Notes: generated by a model from the sequence alone, not told the origin. DNA of 64,000 bases from Cryptomeria japonica (GCF_030272615.1 NC_081405.1:609076677-609140676), one strand, 5' to 3'. Numbered from the stretch's first letter, positions 44,440 to 56,928 are shown. Numbers and translations: made by a program.

Positions 44440-45366
44440 TTGGCGGAGCCTAGAGGATATTCTACCAGAGTTACTAATGGGTTTGGGAATAATCTGCAAC
44501 AAGGGTTTAAGGTAAAGACGTCCTACCTTCCAAATTCTATGAATATTGGTTGTAATTTTGTTCACAATGAGTGCAAGCTTCTGGATAAATTTCCTCGTCG
44601 TGGAAGTGGGCTAAGCAGGGAGGCGGAGCTTCCAAATAGGAGTAGTGCTAGCGATGGGAGACGGTGCAATTCGAACAGGAGACCGTTTGATGAGAATCAG
44701 ATGCTTAAGGAGCGCTTTCTCACAGAGCTCGAATTTGATATGCAACGAAATCTGCAGAGTTTCCCCTTCAGTTTTTCGGAGGGCAACGATGGGAACCTGC
44801 TAATTCATGTGCCGTATTTAGAAGAGAGCTACAAATTTACTCCACAAATTCTTGGGATGCTTGTGTGTGATCTCAGGCAGATTGCCAAAGATAATGGTGC
44901 ATTCCAGAATTTGCCTAGATCAAGGGAGGATGTCTGCCAGAACGCAACTATATTTAGGGTGGACTGTCCAAAAAAAATAAGGCACTTTGTTATGGTATAT
45001 GGACGGGCTGATCTTTTTGGAGAATCGACAAAGGCAAGTGGTCTTAGATTTAATGGGGACGTGACGAATTTTATGATCATTGTTAACATATCGAAACAGG
45101 TTACAAACGATTTGCTAAAGAATTTTGTCAAATATTGTGCGCTTTGGTGCGGACATTGCCAAGCTTTGGCTCACAAATATGTTCCAGCTGCGATGGCCTT
45201 GAAAGGAGAAGCTTCTCTAGAAAAAGTCAATGTTGATTATATTGAAGAAGTCTGGGTTGCAGAAAAGGGGAGCAGTGATGAAGGAATGTATTTTAAACCT
45301 GTTGAAAGTAGTGTTCCTGGTTGTGATATAATGGGTCAACTTGTGCTTGGAAGATTAGAAGGATAA
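44440..45366 (+). CDS. Chimeric open frame with PDI-like thioredoxin segment
   Basis: 308 codons, ATG 44440 to TAA 45364-45366, intact. Residues 1-225 or so are unrecognised (basic start, then a hydrophobic region with FTPQILGMLVCDLRQIAKDN). Residues about 228-270 match the active-site region of plant protein disulfide isomerases: VKYCALWCGHCQALAHKY and AAMALKGEASLEKVNVDY. The CGHC redox motif is kept, but the segment lacks the strands that begin and end a full thioredoxin domain, so activity is doubtful. No signal peptide or KDEL-type end. The frame lies between LTRs and is continuous upstream with TAG-broken coding sequence, so the present ATG is probably not the original start. Confidence 0.6.
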   Translation: MAEPRGYSTRVTNGFGNNLQQGFKVKTSYLPNSMNIGCNFVHNECKLLDKFPRRGSGLSREAELPNRSSASDGRRCNSNRRPFDENQMLKERFLTELEFDMQRNLQSFPFSFSEGNDGNLLIHVPYLEESYKFTPQILGMLVCDLRQIAKDNGAFQNLPRSREDVCQNATIFRVDCPKKIRHFVMVYGRADLFGESTKASGLRFNGDVTNFMIIVNISKQVTNDLLKNFVKYCALWCGHCQALAHKYVPAAMALKGEASLEKVNVDYIEEVWVAEKGSSDEGMYFKPVESSVPGCDIMGQLVLGRLEG

Positions 45367-45531
45367 GATGTTTATACCTCTGATTTGATTTGGAAAAGGT
45401 TAATCTGCAGCGTATGTGAACAAGAGTTCGCAAAGTTAAATCTTGCAGACTGGGTGCAATGTAGGTTTCAAAATGGAGAGTAGGGGATGCTATAGTACAT
45501 GGATGTGTCGGTTGGTCTTCACGGGGGAGAT

Positions 45532-45807
45532 TGTTTGGTATATGAAGCCCAATGGTCACATGACTGTTTGTCTTCCCCAAACTCTTCGTCTCATGCCTCA
45601 ATATATGTATAAATATATGTGTGCAGTCTATGTAGTGTGCGTATTGGTGATACTAATTAATAAAAATGTTCCCTGCTTTCTAAGTGGATGTAGCCTTTAT
45701 GGTGAACCACATTAATCTTGTGTCTCCTGTCTTTTGTTGTGCCTATTATTCTTTCTGCCGTTTTGTGTTCATTATTATGTGTTTTCTCTGCTCGTTTTAA
45801 ACTAACA
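45532..45807 (+). repeat. 3' LTR of the gene-carrying element
   Basis: 276 bases, TGTTTGGTATATGAAG to AAACTAACA, followed by the TGATC duplication. About 20 bases longer than the 5' LTR by an insertion near 45725. Confidence 0.9.
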
Positions 45808-46255
45808 TGATCTGACTCCAATAGAGTATGAGAGAAGGAGACCTGCATTGCTTTCCATTTTTGAAAGCTCTCACCAAAATAATTGAGGTCCTAGGAATAT
45901 TATAAACTGGTGATATATATCTTTCCTGTTATTTCAATTGGCAGCCCCAAATCTACATCTTTTATTTCCAACTAAATCACATTAGCGTCATCAGTCTAAT
46001 TGTGGGCCATTCATCCATTCCATGTGATTGTTATAGACTACATTCGGAGATCTCGACTATCTTCTTGCTGTGTAATTATCTCAGGCAGAGAATGTTCTCT
46101 ATTATTATCAGTTACAATCATATATTCAATGTGATTTACTATTATGTTTGTGCATAATTATTTTCCATCGCCATTGCATCTTGACTGGAGTATTTTCTCC
46201 ATGGTGACTACGCATTCAATTTTTGCATGGAAGTTCATAGTGTTGGAAGTAACGA

Positions 46256-46290
46256 GTACTCTGAGAGGGGGAGGGGGTGAATCAGAGTAC
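46256..46290. repeat. 9-bp hairpin with G-rich loop
   Basis: GTACTCTGA (46256-46264) and its exact reverse complement TCAGAGTAC (46282-46290) enclose GAGGGGGAGGGGGTGAA. Could be the edge of a transposable element. Confidence 0.75.
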
Positions 46291-49186
46291 ACTAAATCAT
46301 TAAACTCAAAAGAACAAATACTAAGATGGCCACAAAAAAAAACTGAAAACTAAGAGTCCATTTGAAAAGTTTGCATCAACATGTGACTGTGAAAAGAGCT
46401 TAAGAGAACATGAAATTAGTGTATCAGAGAACTAAACATAATTGAGAAACCAACACAATGACACAGTTTTTGTGCTGAGTGAAAACCATTGAAATCCAAC
46501 TAGATTTCATCATAGGGAAAAAACACTCCAATCCTTTTATTAATCTTAACCACCAACCAATACATCCAATTTAGCAGCCCTGCTGCAAGGAGCTTCAACC
46601 CCTACCCTTTTCAATAGTTTCTGAGTGGATTCATGATGACATATTTTCAATCTATTCAACCTAATGTCTAAAAAGACAAAAAAAATTGATAGATGAGTAA
46701 TTATAGTCAAGGAACTATACATGCAACAATAAGAGAAGGGCAACCTTCTAAATAAAACCTCACCAAAACTTTTAATCATGGATTAAACAACACCACAATA
46801 TATTAATTACAAACATGATGACTTAATTCATATATTGAAATACTCATGAATATCCATACACCATAATTGTCACCATTATTGTAACCACACTTAAATATCA
46901 CTAAATTATGACTACTAGTCTCATATGTGTATTAATTAAATATCCTCAAACTAGATGTCAATTCGTATACATGTCTCCACTAAAGTCAACAACCAAAAAA
47001 ACATGTGGAACTATATGAAGAAATGCCAAATCTAATATCCTAATATAATATAATATAGGTCCCATAAAATATGCAATCCAACATGGTTTTACATTCAAAT
47101 ATTTGTTTAATTCTCACACAATCATGTTCTAAATATTAGGCTACTATAAGTGTTCAAATCACTACACATATTTTTGTACTCATCCAAGTAAACAAAAGAT
47201 TCTTCTATTGTTTAAATTATGTTATAAATTCACTGAATCTCTTGCCAAATATATAAAATATAATTATTTATGCTCTAGATATTATACATTCACTACTATA
47301 TGCATATATTGGCTTCATGCACAAAAAAAAGAGTACAAATAATAGTATTTGGTGATCAAACCTATGTCATTATATATTTCTTGGAAAGAGATTTTTTATT
47401 CCTATAAGATGTAAAATGCATGATATTTTATATAAAATAAATTCTATCAAGAACAAAAAAAATAGTTTATTATGGATCGAAAGATGAATGTTTGTGGGTA
47501 TCCAATGATGGTGGTTGTGGCAACACCTAGACACATGTGTTAATAATAGATAGCAATTAGAAAAGGTGGCATCACTGAATAGGACTAGTGCTTATGGGTT
47601 AGTGGCTAGCAATAGCTACCAATCTTCCATGTGATTGATGGTTGGTGCACTATCTTGTTTAGTTGGTATTTCATTTTTCTGGTTTATTAAATTATCATAG
47701 ACCTCATTTTGTATCAATAATGAATTGACTGACTTTTTTTTTGTGATAACTCTATGTATATAATACTAACACCTATAACTATGTTAATTATACTTGTATG
47801 ATGATACTAAATCCTTTTTGCAAGATATCCTTATGACCCTAAAAATTAAAAAAAAATTACAAACATAGTAGAATTTAATATTTTTAAAATAAAGTCTTTC
47901 AAATCTTTTGGAGTCAATGCCGATTTTTTTTCATATAATCATTCAACAAAATTTGACCCCCAAATCCTTCATAAAAATATCCCTAACAAAAAATCACATT
48001 CTAAATCTTCATACAACTCCTAATATACAACCCATGTTTGTAAACACATATATGTCCTTAAATTTTCCTATTTTATTTTCTTATTTAAGATTATAGATTC
48101 AATTATGCTCAATAATGTATTCATACTAAGGGTTACAACTTAGGATATTTCCTCTCATAGCCTAACAACCATACTCTAATACCACTTGAGAGGAAAAAAT
48201 ATTGTAGCAATATAAATTATATAACCTAAAGAGAGAAACATTTTCAAAGTAGTATTTAGGATCCACCACACAAAATTATAGAAAAATATACCATCAAAAT
48301 GATAGAAGCTATATCATAATAATCCCACCATGGATTAAAAACATATCCTAGAAAAGAATAAAACTCAATTTATTATTCAACAATGAAATATTGTAATAGA
48401 CCTATATAATCTCAATGAATGCTTATGATACATGAAGCTCATATAATTTATTCCCATGCATCTAAGTATGATGGTAATCATACAACCATGTAAGTCATGT
48501 CATGCCTCATATATGTACCCTACAAGGGAGCTTAAAATACAAATTATACCCAACCTTTACCGTTAAACATGTATTCTCCTTAAAAAAGATTCAAGATTAC
48601 ACAAAACTATTAAGTGCTACTAACTAAACCATGAGATCACAAAACCATTGAGCCCAATATTTTGTCTATAAAAATAGCTTTTCTCAATATTAAATATTTT
48701 TCCAAGTTGTAGCCCACACATAAGTTATCTAATTGATGTTACATACAACCTTACAAATGTACCCAAAAAAAATATTGAATTTCGCTAAACACGTTTAAAA
48801 AGATGCAATATGAAAAAATACTTATTTTAAACCATTAAAAAATCATGTGCAAGGTGTACACCACATTTTTCGTTAACAAATAACTCTATAGAAATAAAAA
48901 ATAATAATGTTGTGCCATCCCCTTCTTTTCAATCCTACAATTATTTAAGTTTCAGGAAAAACCTTTTAGTTACATGCTCCACCTTAAATATATTCAAAAT
49001 ACTTGCATATGTTATGACTATAAAAAATATGGGCACTATGCTAGGGATGGAAAATGACAAGTACTAATAAATTACCTTTTCACTTTCATTATTGTTAGTA
49101 ATAGTGCAAGCAATTAACTAGTTCTTACCACTATCACCATTTCTCCATTGTGCTTCTTCAAGGATCTTAACATATATTAGACATTG

Positions 49187-49238
49187 TAGTGTATTTTTTC
49201 TGGATCTTAACACAATCGAATCCAGAAAAAATACACTA
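49187..49238. repeat. 19-bp perfect inverted repeat
   Basis: TAGTGTATTTTTTCTGGAT (49187-49205), 14-base loop, exact reverse complement at 49220-49238. The words GGATCTTAACA occur at the loop and again just upstream at about 49162. Confidence 0.9.
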
Positions 49239-50639
49239 GAATACAAAATGGATTGTGGAAATCTCATAGCTTTAATATATTAGACAATCATAAGTTGTAG
49301 AAATATTAGATGTACATGTTACATGGGAAATTATGAAAATAAAGCGATGCAAGTTGTTTCTTGTATTATTCAAAGAGTTTGAAAGTAAAGTGTTTTGGTG
49401 GTTACAAAGGAAAATAATTATGTATTGGTTGTATCTATTCCAAAATCATTTCTAGCTTCCATGTGGAAGAAATAATTTCTTTTGGAAAATGAAAAACAAT
49501 TAGATGGACCACTCATCATCTAGAGCTATCTATACATCTTCACCTAAGACCATCAAGCCCCTTTGCCATTCATAGAGAGGTAGAAGAGAAGGATATTGGG
49601 TACAGATGACTAATGTGATGTGTATGTTGGTAAATTGAGGGAGTAATTATCCTTGGAAGTTGTCAAAAGTTCCTTGAGTTAGAGCATCTCTTAGTGTTTG
49701 TTGGCAAAGTGTAGGGTTGGACCTTGAGGCTAAAAGTTGTAGTTCGTTCATGGATTGGTTGTTTGACAGGGTGAGTTAGTGCATCTTGTTGATGTGAGTA
49801 TCAATGACATGCATTGATGGATGCAAGATGTTCTTACATGATCACTCGTAGATTGTTCAACCTAAATGATGTAGTGGGGCTAAACAAGCCATTGAAAATC
49901 TGACTCATTAGAAAATTAAGAGAATTGGTTAAGGTAGACAGTGTTCCAAACATCTTAATTTAGTAGTGGGTAGCATAATAAGCTAGCAGAGTTGCTGCAC
50001 TATAATTATTTCAGACTTTAATTGCATGAACAACAAATCCCACATCAAATGTATTATTCCAATCTATATAACTTAAGAGTTGAAATTCATATTCATTTCA
50101 AAATTGTATATAAATAAGATTATATCTTATAGAAACAAGTCATAATGAAATGTATCTCAGCAATAATAAATTAGGTCACTCTTTTAAGAGTTTTCTTTCC
50201 CTTTAAGAACTTCTCCTATAATGTGTGTTACATACTTTGTTTGTGACACTAGTTTTTGTTTCCCATATTTAAGATGTTTATTTTATTCTTTCATACATAT
50301 ACACAGACTATATTCTTTAATACATATAAATAGACAACCATTAAAAGTAATTAAGTAAACCTATGAAAAAAGCTGGGAAATCTAATTTAACCATAAATTA
50401 GCGTACCAATATACGGCTTCACTACCCCAAATTTATGAATAATTACGTCTGTAATATTACACAACTCTCATGAATGGGAGAGATACCATACTTCACTGAA
50501 GCTGGGCTGTGGATGAAAAAAGTTGTGGTTAGCAGAATCAGTGGAACACAAAAGTAAACTTAATGGGTCGAAGGAAGCATAAACAACGATTAATTCTAAT
50601 CTATAGAAATAAGCAAATCTGTGAACATTGATTTGGGTA

Positions 50640-50697
50640 TTATTTGAACACGCTTTCAGTTGTCTGCGTAATATCACGGATCCAGGGAACAATGAAG
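50640..50697. repeat. 3' flank shared with the orphan TIR exon
   Basis: CACGCTTTCAGTT and AATGAAG text matches 7866-7935 behind the orphan exon, so the two gene copies share their 3' flank. Confidence 0.6.
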
Positions 50698-51521
50698 TTA
50701 ACGTTTGAGACGTTTGGCAACGTTAATATATTTAACTACAGTTGTTCCAATTTCTTCCAGCAAAACACCTTGGTCCCTGATATACACAACAGAATAATTA
50801 ATAAAATAACTATGCATTATAACAAGCATAGGAGCCTAGGTGCTCTAAAGAGACGAGAAAAAGATCTTCAAAAACATTAAAGAAAAGGACAGAAAAGCTG
50901 GGGTTCATGTTTTTCTCAAGGACGAAAACGTTTTTTACTCTGATATTATAATATTAATTAAAAGTCCTGAGTTATGATTGAACATTACCCCTTGAAAATA
51001 TAGCCTTCTATACGTGAAACTTTACGCAGAGCCTTCTTCCATTTCTCAAGCTTTTGAGGCCTGATTTTTCCTGTGTCCTTGTGCACCTGGAAAGCTCGAG
51101 CATATTCTCCGTCTTCATCTTTCATACGAAGCTCCGAAGGCTGAACTCCGCAGAAAACAGGAACTATTGGTGCCCCACTTTTGAGCATAAGATAGAGTTC
51201 CTTCAGACACCATGTTGAGTTTGCATAGTTGGCTGAGAAAATGGCTACGTGCACAGAAGCTGTGTGAATAGCCCCCACTATTGATTTGGGTATTCTCTTT
51301 CCCACCTGAATAGATTTCTTGTCTAAGAAGGCATTGTAGCCCTTGTTTTGGAGATTGTGATAAATGAGACTCGCTAGGGTTTCTTTCACGTCGGCTCCGC
51401 GGTGATTGATGAAAACGTTATATCTCGTTTTGGGTGGGGCAGGATAACAGACAGAATTGCCGTTTTGGGTCTGAGTATTTTCCATGACTGGTAGAGTGGT
51501 AAGGATTTCACCTGCAGACAA
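50698..51521 (-). CDS. TIR-domain-only protein, two exons
   Basis: Exon 1 is 51521-50989, exon 2 is 50776-50698; the intron (50988-50777, 212 bases) is GTAATG...AG and joins in phase (GG|G codon). Predicted product 203 residues. After about 30 residues without obvious signal or membrane segment comes the TIR domain: YNVFINHRGADVKETLASLI (about residue 34), then YNAFLDKKSIQVGKRIP (BB-loop region), ASVHVAIFSANYANSTWCLK-EL with the conserved catalytic Glu of plant TIR NADases, and VPVFCGVQPSELR. Exon 2 adds a short helix with DQGVLLEEI and ends at TAA. No NB-ARC or LRR follows, and the orphan copy at 7909-8014 ends at a similar point, so a TIR-only immune signalling protein is likely. Expression is unproven. 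Confidence 0.78.
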
Positions 51522-53604
51522 AATTTTCTCTGACAGCGTTATAAAGAATTTTGCCGAACACTGGCGTCACTTATACATATTCCTCTTACGTAATCTTGAT
51601 TGTTAGTGAGAGATTTGAGGGTGAAATCGGGTAATCTTGATTTTTAGTGAGAAATACGAGGGTGAATTCGCGTAACTGAGTTTTTTAATGTAACCTTCAA
51701 AGTTTTGATCACGCGTACACTTAACACGACTTAGCTTGCTCTTTTAGGTTAGCAATTAGGGTTTTATCTTTTTTAATTAAAGTAAATTACGATTTGAGAA
51801 AATTAGGTCACATCTGTAAGATCACATCATTCATAATTTGGCACCAAAAAATGTACAATGAGAATAACACAATTTAGTTTATTAAGATTTAGTAAAACCA
51901 CTTCAAAAAGGAAAATATATCATACATAATATGCACGTATTGAAATTGGAACCAAAACAATCTATCCAGTTATTTCTGGTTGCACTTGTTTTCTTATTAG
52001 ATAAGCCTTGTTGAAAGGGCAGTATTTCTTATCTATTTTGAAGGTAGCAATGGAGGAAGCTTTAATACTTCTATCCTATTTATTATCAAAATTCTGATAA
52101 TTTATATTACTATTTTTAAAATTTTATATATATTTGGATAAATTATCCATTAGAGTTATTAGAGTTTATAATGTCATGAGATTAAAATTGAGGAAATTGG
52201 AGTTACAATTTGTAGACAATAGATGAGCCTTTATTCACAATCTACATAAAATAGTCTTTAAGAAATTGTAGGGTGATTGTAACTTGTTGAATGATAGAAA
52301 AAAAGGCCACTTTCACTAAAGTCTCTATAATGTTTCTTCTTTTGTCTCATAAAGTCTCTTCATTTATCCTTTTCCAAACAGTAATTTAAAAAAGAATTAT
52401 TATAACCAAAGATATATATGTTTGGTAAATAGGGAAAAAAAAAAAGAAGTTAAAATTTTTAGATTAAAAATTAAGCAAGAATAATTTGAATATTAGAGTT
52501 TAATTGATAAAGATGAAGATATATTTCTTGATTATATCATTTATTGAAATTTAATTCTTTTGAATATACTGATTCAATTGTTAAATTATCTCAGCAAATT
52601 TATACATTTTCTCTATTTATAACAGCTTAAATGAACAATCTTTTGATTTAAATTACTGATTATATTCTAATTTGTTAGAAACCATATATATATATATATA
52701 CCAATATCTATATAATCATTTTATAAAAAAATAAAAATAAATTGAAAGATTTCTGTGTTAAATAATCAATCAAGCATTTGAGCACCTTTTGACACTAAAG
52801 TTTATGGAAGGACAGACAGACTTTTTCATCATTTGTGTCTCTTGGTTTGTGAGTACCAAGATGGACGTCGTAACTTTCTGTACTAGGATTTTTTCCCCTC
52901 TACTTTAGAAACGTTAAAAATAAGTAATCGTTTGTATTGAAATGCATAGTATTCTTTGTTTTTTTATTTATTTAAGTAGTAGCTTACACTAAGATTTTTT
53001 TTGATGTAAGCAAACTAAGCTGTTTAATCTCGCACCAAATCGATAATCTACTGAACTTTCTTATTTGCATGATTGGGTGCTACAATTTTTCATTTAACTT
53101 ATTCCTTGATTGGTGACATTACAAGAGCCGCACGAGTGCACGTCTTCACATAAAATCGTGTTGCAATAAGCAACTTGATAAAACACCGACGTTATCATTG
53201 GTAAAGTGGAGTCAGTAATAATTTTAGAACAAGTGTTTCGAATATTATTTTATTTTCTTAACTTTAATAAAATTTTATATGAGTAATGAGTTCATTTTGG
53301 TACTTGATAAAGGCTGCAAGTTTATGCAAGTTTATGTTAGTATCTTTATAAGTGGGAGTCAAGGATTAAAGGGTATTTATTCCATCAATTTGGTCTAAAG
53401 ATATGATCTTCACCTTATCCATTATATCACACCTTTAGAGATTTGAATCTTGGTGGATGGAATAATCAAGGAACATACCATCACCCTCCCCAATAATGCT
53501 CAAATGAGCTAAAATCTCATAGTAAACACAAGTGTTGAAAATTAATATCTTAAATAATTGTAAATATTAAATATATAAATGATATTCATTTTTAGTTTAA
53601 TTTA
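51522..53604. other. Gene-free stretch upstream of the TIR gene
   Basis: The TIR promoter should lie at 51522 and above on the minus strand; I see no clear TATA box. The rest is AT-rich with a short TA run (52684-52700). No transposon or gene recognised. Confidence 0.5.
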
Positions 53605-55338
53605 TATATATTTTTTTGATCAATAAAGGGTCGAAGCCGATATATTATATTAAAAGATTAAAAACACAGAGAGAGCCTGAAAATTAAATTAAATTTTACA
53701 ACTAGTCATACCTATCTACGTATAAGAGTTTGTTGCCCAACCAAGGAAAGTAAAACAAAAAAAATTGAAAACTTTAAAATGTTAAAATTTCTTTTGAGAA
53801 ATCTATCAAAATTTCCAAAACGCCCCAACATCTAAATCGAGAATCTTTTTAAAACAAGAAAAAGACAAAACACCTATCTTAGACCACTAGATCATGGATA
53901 GAAGGAGCAATAGAACAATGGCCCAAACCAGAAGGAAGCCTCACCGTATCGGCTCTCAGATTGACCGCCCTTCTACCAGAAGAATATTCATTGAACTGGA
54001 CAAGCTAGAGGAGAAACTTTGGGAAGAAAACCTCAACTTCCAATGGCTGGTCCTAAATCTTCAACAATTTATTGAATCTCTACCACCTATGCATTGATCC
54101 TCTCTTCTAAAGCTGGTGAAACAACACTATCATGTCTTCCAGGTAAGCTTAAGATTGAGATTTTCTAAAAGACTTTGTAGAATGATAAAAAGCAATAGCA
54201 ATATAGTATAAATCTTGCAGTGGAAGCCACTCAAATCATTTACTCTTTGCGCTCATGCCATTTAATTCTTCCAATTCACCCAAAAAATCCACTAAATTGA
54301 TACCAAGACATAAAAATATGGCTCAAAAAGCTCACCCTCAACTACATTTAGCTATTACTTTGATAAAGATAAAAAAAATATACACCACCTCCACCAAAAT
54401 AGAAAATAAGCAACAATCTTGAAAATAATTTTTCATGAAAGGCACAATCTATGGCATTCCTTTCTTGTTAAATACTCTTAATGGTTGACATATTAAAAAA
54501 AAGTTAAAATTCCAACCACCTAGGGACTACAACTCTAATTACCATAAGTTGAGAAATGAATTTTGTCCTCCACCCTTTTCTCTAATCTTTCCCAATTTTC
54601 AATAGTCACTAATTGTGATATGACCGACCTCTTAAAGTTTTTCAAATCTTACTGAAGGTTTCAAAGCCCAAGGCATTCAAACTTTTAAGAAACAAAGCCA
54701 ACTATTTGGGATACCCACCTGAATTGTCCTTATTTCCACCACTTTCTTAGGACAATCTCCATTAAGATCTCTTTGAGTTTGATGAATAGACAACCTTTGG
54801 GCTACTTTCATGTTGCTAAAATAGTGCTCTAATTTTTAAACTCAAAAAAGATTGCATTATACTTTGGCAAATATTTGTCGTGAACTTGAGGCTTGAGAAA
54901 ATAAAAATATCAAATTTAGTGGGTCAAGCTATTTGAGATGCCCATGTTATTTGTCATTTTCACTGCTACTAACTTAGAAAAAATTTCTTCCATCTTTCAT
55001 TAAATTAGTGAAAATGACATATTATAAATTTTTATTCAATAGCTACCAAAAAAATCTAACTTATAAGCTTAAAAGAGTTTCATAAGATTGAATTCCTTCT
55101 AATCCAATCATCTAAAGAACTCTTAACTTCCATTCCACTTAGGAATATAAAAAAAATAGGAAATAAATCTTCTAAGGACTTCCACTAATTATGATCAATA
55201 CCAAACTTACTAACGTTTTTGTCATTTATTCCATCTACCCCCATATTCGCCAATTGATCAACTAAATAATTTGCTTTCTTTATAAGCAGGATTAATTGTT
55301 TTAACTTCAAAATAATTTACAAGCTCTAAAGCCCTACC
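53605..55338 (-). mobile_element. 3' end of a second LINE, interrupted by Copia-2
   Basis: The minus strand ends with TAATATATCGGCTTCGACCC, TTTATTGATC and A-runs at about 53605-53615, a plant L1 tail. Near 55290-55240 it reads ANYLVDQLANMGVDG, the closing helix of L1 RNase H (compare LADSLANRG in the first LINE). Between lies a long 3' UTR-like stretch without other domains. The upstream part is cut by the Copia-2 LTR at 55339 and may continue beyond the window. Confidence 0.65.
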
Positions 55339-56913
55339 TATTGGCATTATTGTCATTGATGTCAACAAGTGATGCAGCGATGAGTTGAGGATGTAGAGAA
55401 ACAACAAGTGTTGCAGGTTGCATAGTTATCATGTAGACATATCGGTATAGCTTGGCTAAAACAATAACTTGGAGTACCTATCAGAATAATCGACAAAGGT
55501 AGTATAACAATTTTGTGTAACACTGACAGAGTAAAATAATCTGATATCATTTTATCAGAATGATTATGCCAACAAGGAGATAGAATAGGTGTATCAAAGT
55601 ATCTTTCAAACTTGGAATGACCAACTCTTATGATGCCAATTATGTGAGCTATTCTGAAAGAAGTAAATGAAGAGAAGAGCTTGTGGTGAGTTTTTCAGAA
55701 TAAGATATGTCGATATGTTGAAGGAATGTGGATATGTAGTTCGGGACATCTTATGCCAATGAAGTATGTCACTGTGGAGATGAGTTCTCGAAATAGCTAT
55801 GTCGATGGGTGTTCAGGTTGGATCATTGGGATAGGTTCATTTTGACGAGATAGTGTCGAAGTGATATGACGATAATGTTGGTTGTTCTGATGGAGGTTCT
55901 CATTAGGGTAACCTATGGTGATGTAGTTTATCACTGTGAAGCTTGAGTATCAGGACTGCAAGGAGGTACCATCTATCTCAGAGCAACCAGGTGTCACAAC
56001 ATGGGTGGTAGAGTTAAGTGTTAAAAAAGGTTTTTAATATTTTGATTTATTAAAGGTCAGCGAGAATGAGTTAAATCTCGAGCAACTAAAGGTGCATCCT
56101 TTCTGCACGTGATAAAGATGGACAAAGATCTTTTAAGGCCGATTGAAAGGTTCTCGAATGTTAGCGGCCTATAGGAAGAGGTAATTTAGCATGATTTGAT
56201 ATTGGTGGGTGTTGCTAATGAGACAATGACTAAGGTAGAAACAAAGATATCTCCACCAGTGGAATTTTTTTTTTTTTGGTGCTAAAGAGTGGTGTTGTTG
56301 TAGCAATGAAGTTTAGAGAGAGTGTTGCTATTGAGATAAATATAGAGTGTGTTGTTGCCAAGAGAAAAATAGAGTATTCAGAAGTGTAATATAGTAGCAG
56401 AAGAAGATAACCAGAATAAGGAGGAGAAACAAAATATAAACCTTCAATAGGAAGAGAAAGTTATTCTCATAAAAAGAGAAGCATGTAAGTGTTACAAAAC
56501 TCATTTGTTACAAGGCTTTATCATTGTATTGTAAACTTGAACAATCACTATAGTTCTCTGAGTGGGTGCTCAGAGTAAGGGTAGGTACTTCTTTGAGTAG
56601 GTACTCATAAAAATAGGGGTTGGTTCTCCTTGGGTTGGTGCTCAAAATATCAGGGGTTGGTGCTCCTTGGGTCAGCACCCTAAAACATATTGTAAACCTT
56701 TTTTTGGTGTCTAGATTGGAGTAGTAGACTCCAACAACTATTATCACCGAGGTTTTTCCCACATTGGGTTTTCCTCATACATATGGTGTTATGTGATGTG
56801 TGCTTGTGTGTGTGTGCTCTTAATTAATTTGCAGTAGTAGTATTTGCACACATAGTTAAAAAGTTTTAGAATACACTGACTCACCCCCCCTCAATGTCCA
56901 TTTGTGTTCTTCA
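55339..56913 (+). repeat. Copia-2 5' LTR
   Basis: Starts TATTGGCATTATTGTC (terminal TG changed to TA), ends TGTGTTCTTCA two bases before the primer site. Aligns with 62465-63310 up to about 56180. Contains degenerate direct repeats of GGGTTGGTGCTCCTTGG type at about 56558-56690. Confidence 0.85.
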
Positions 56914-56915
56914 AT

Positions 56916-56928
56916 TGGTATCAGAGTC
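56916..56928 (+). promoter_or_regulatory. Copia-2 primer-binding site
   Basis: TGGTATCAGAGTC, one change from the Met-tRNA-type site. Confidence 0.85.

Larger units (their letters stand above)
43050..45807 (+). mobile_element. Short LTR element carrying host-like coding sequence
   Basis: 2.76 kb flanked by TGATC duplications (43045-43049 and 45808-45812). LTRs at 43050-43306 and 45532-45807, primer site TGGTATCAGAGC at 43309-43320, purine tract CACGGGGGAGA at about 45520-45530. The internal region has no gag, protease, RT or integrase that I recognise. It was apparently one long frame and includes a PDI-like thioredoxin segment. Its base composition is visibly richer in G and C than the flanks. 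It resembles gene-transducing plant retroelements such as maize Bs1 in design (family knowledge; not homology). Confidence 0.85.
45808..50639. other. Gene-free stretch
   Basis: AT-rich, no supported gene. Contains two hairpins described separately (46256-46290, 49187-49238). The start at 46240 (TGTTGGAAGTAACGAG, then a G-rich run) resembles an LTR start, but no partner is seen. Confidence 0.55.

Noticed and set aside
44033..44440. 135-codon minus-strand frame
   Set aside because: Antisense to the TAG-broken coding region of the gene-carrying element; a shadow caused by its GC-rich codons.
46240..46530. Possible LTR start TGTTGGAAG with G-rich run
   Set aside because: No partner LTR, primer site or target duplication found in the window.
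49480..50000. Possible antisense Copia gag remnant
   Set aside because: Some words look familiar, but no frame gives a recognisable motif.
53894..54097. 67-codon plus-strand frame
   Set aside because: Lies antisense in the 3' UTR of the second LINE and has no domain.
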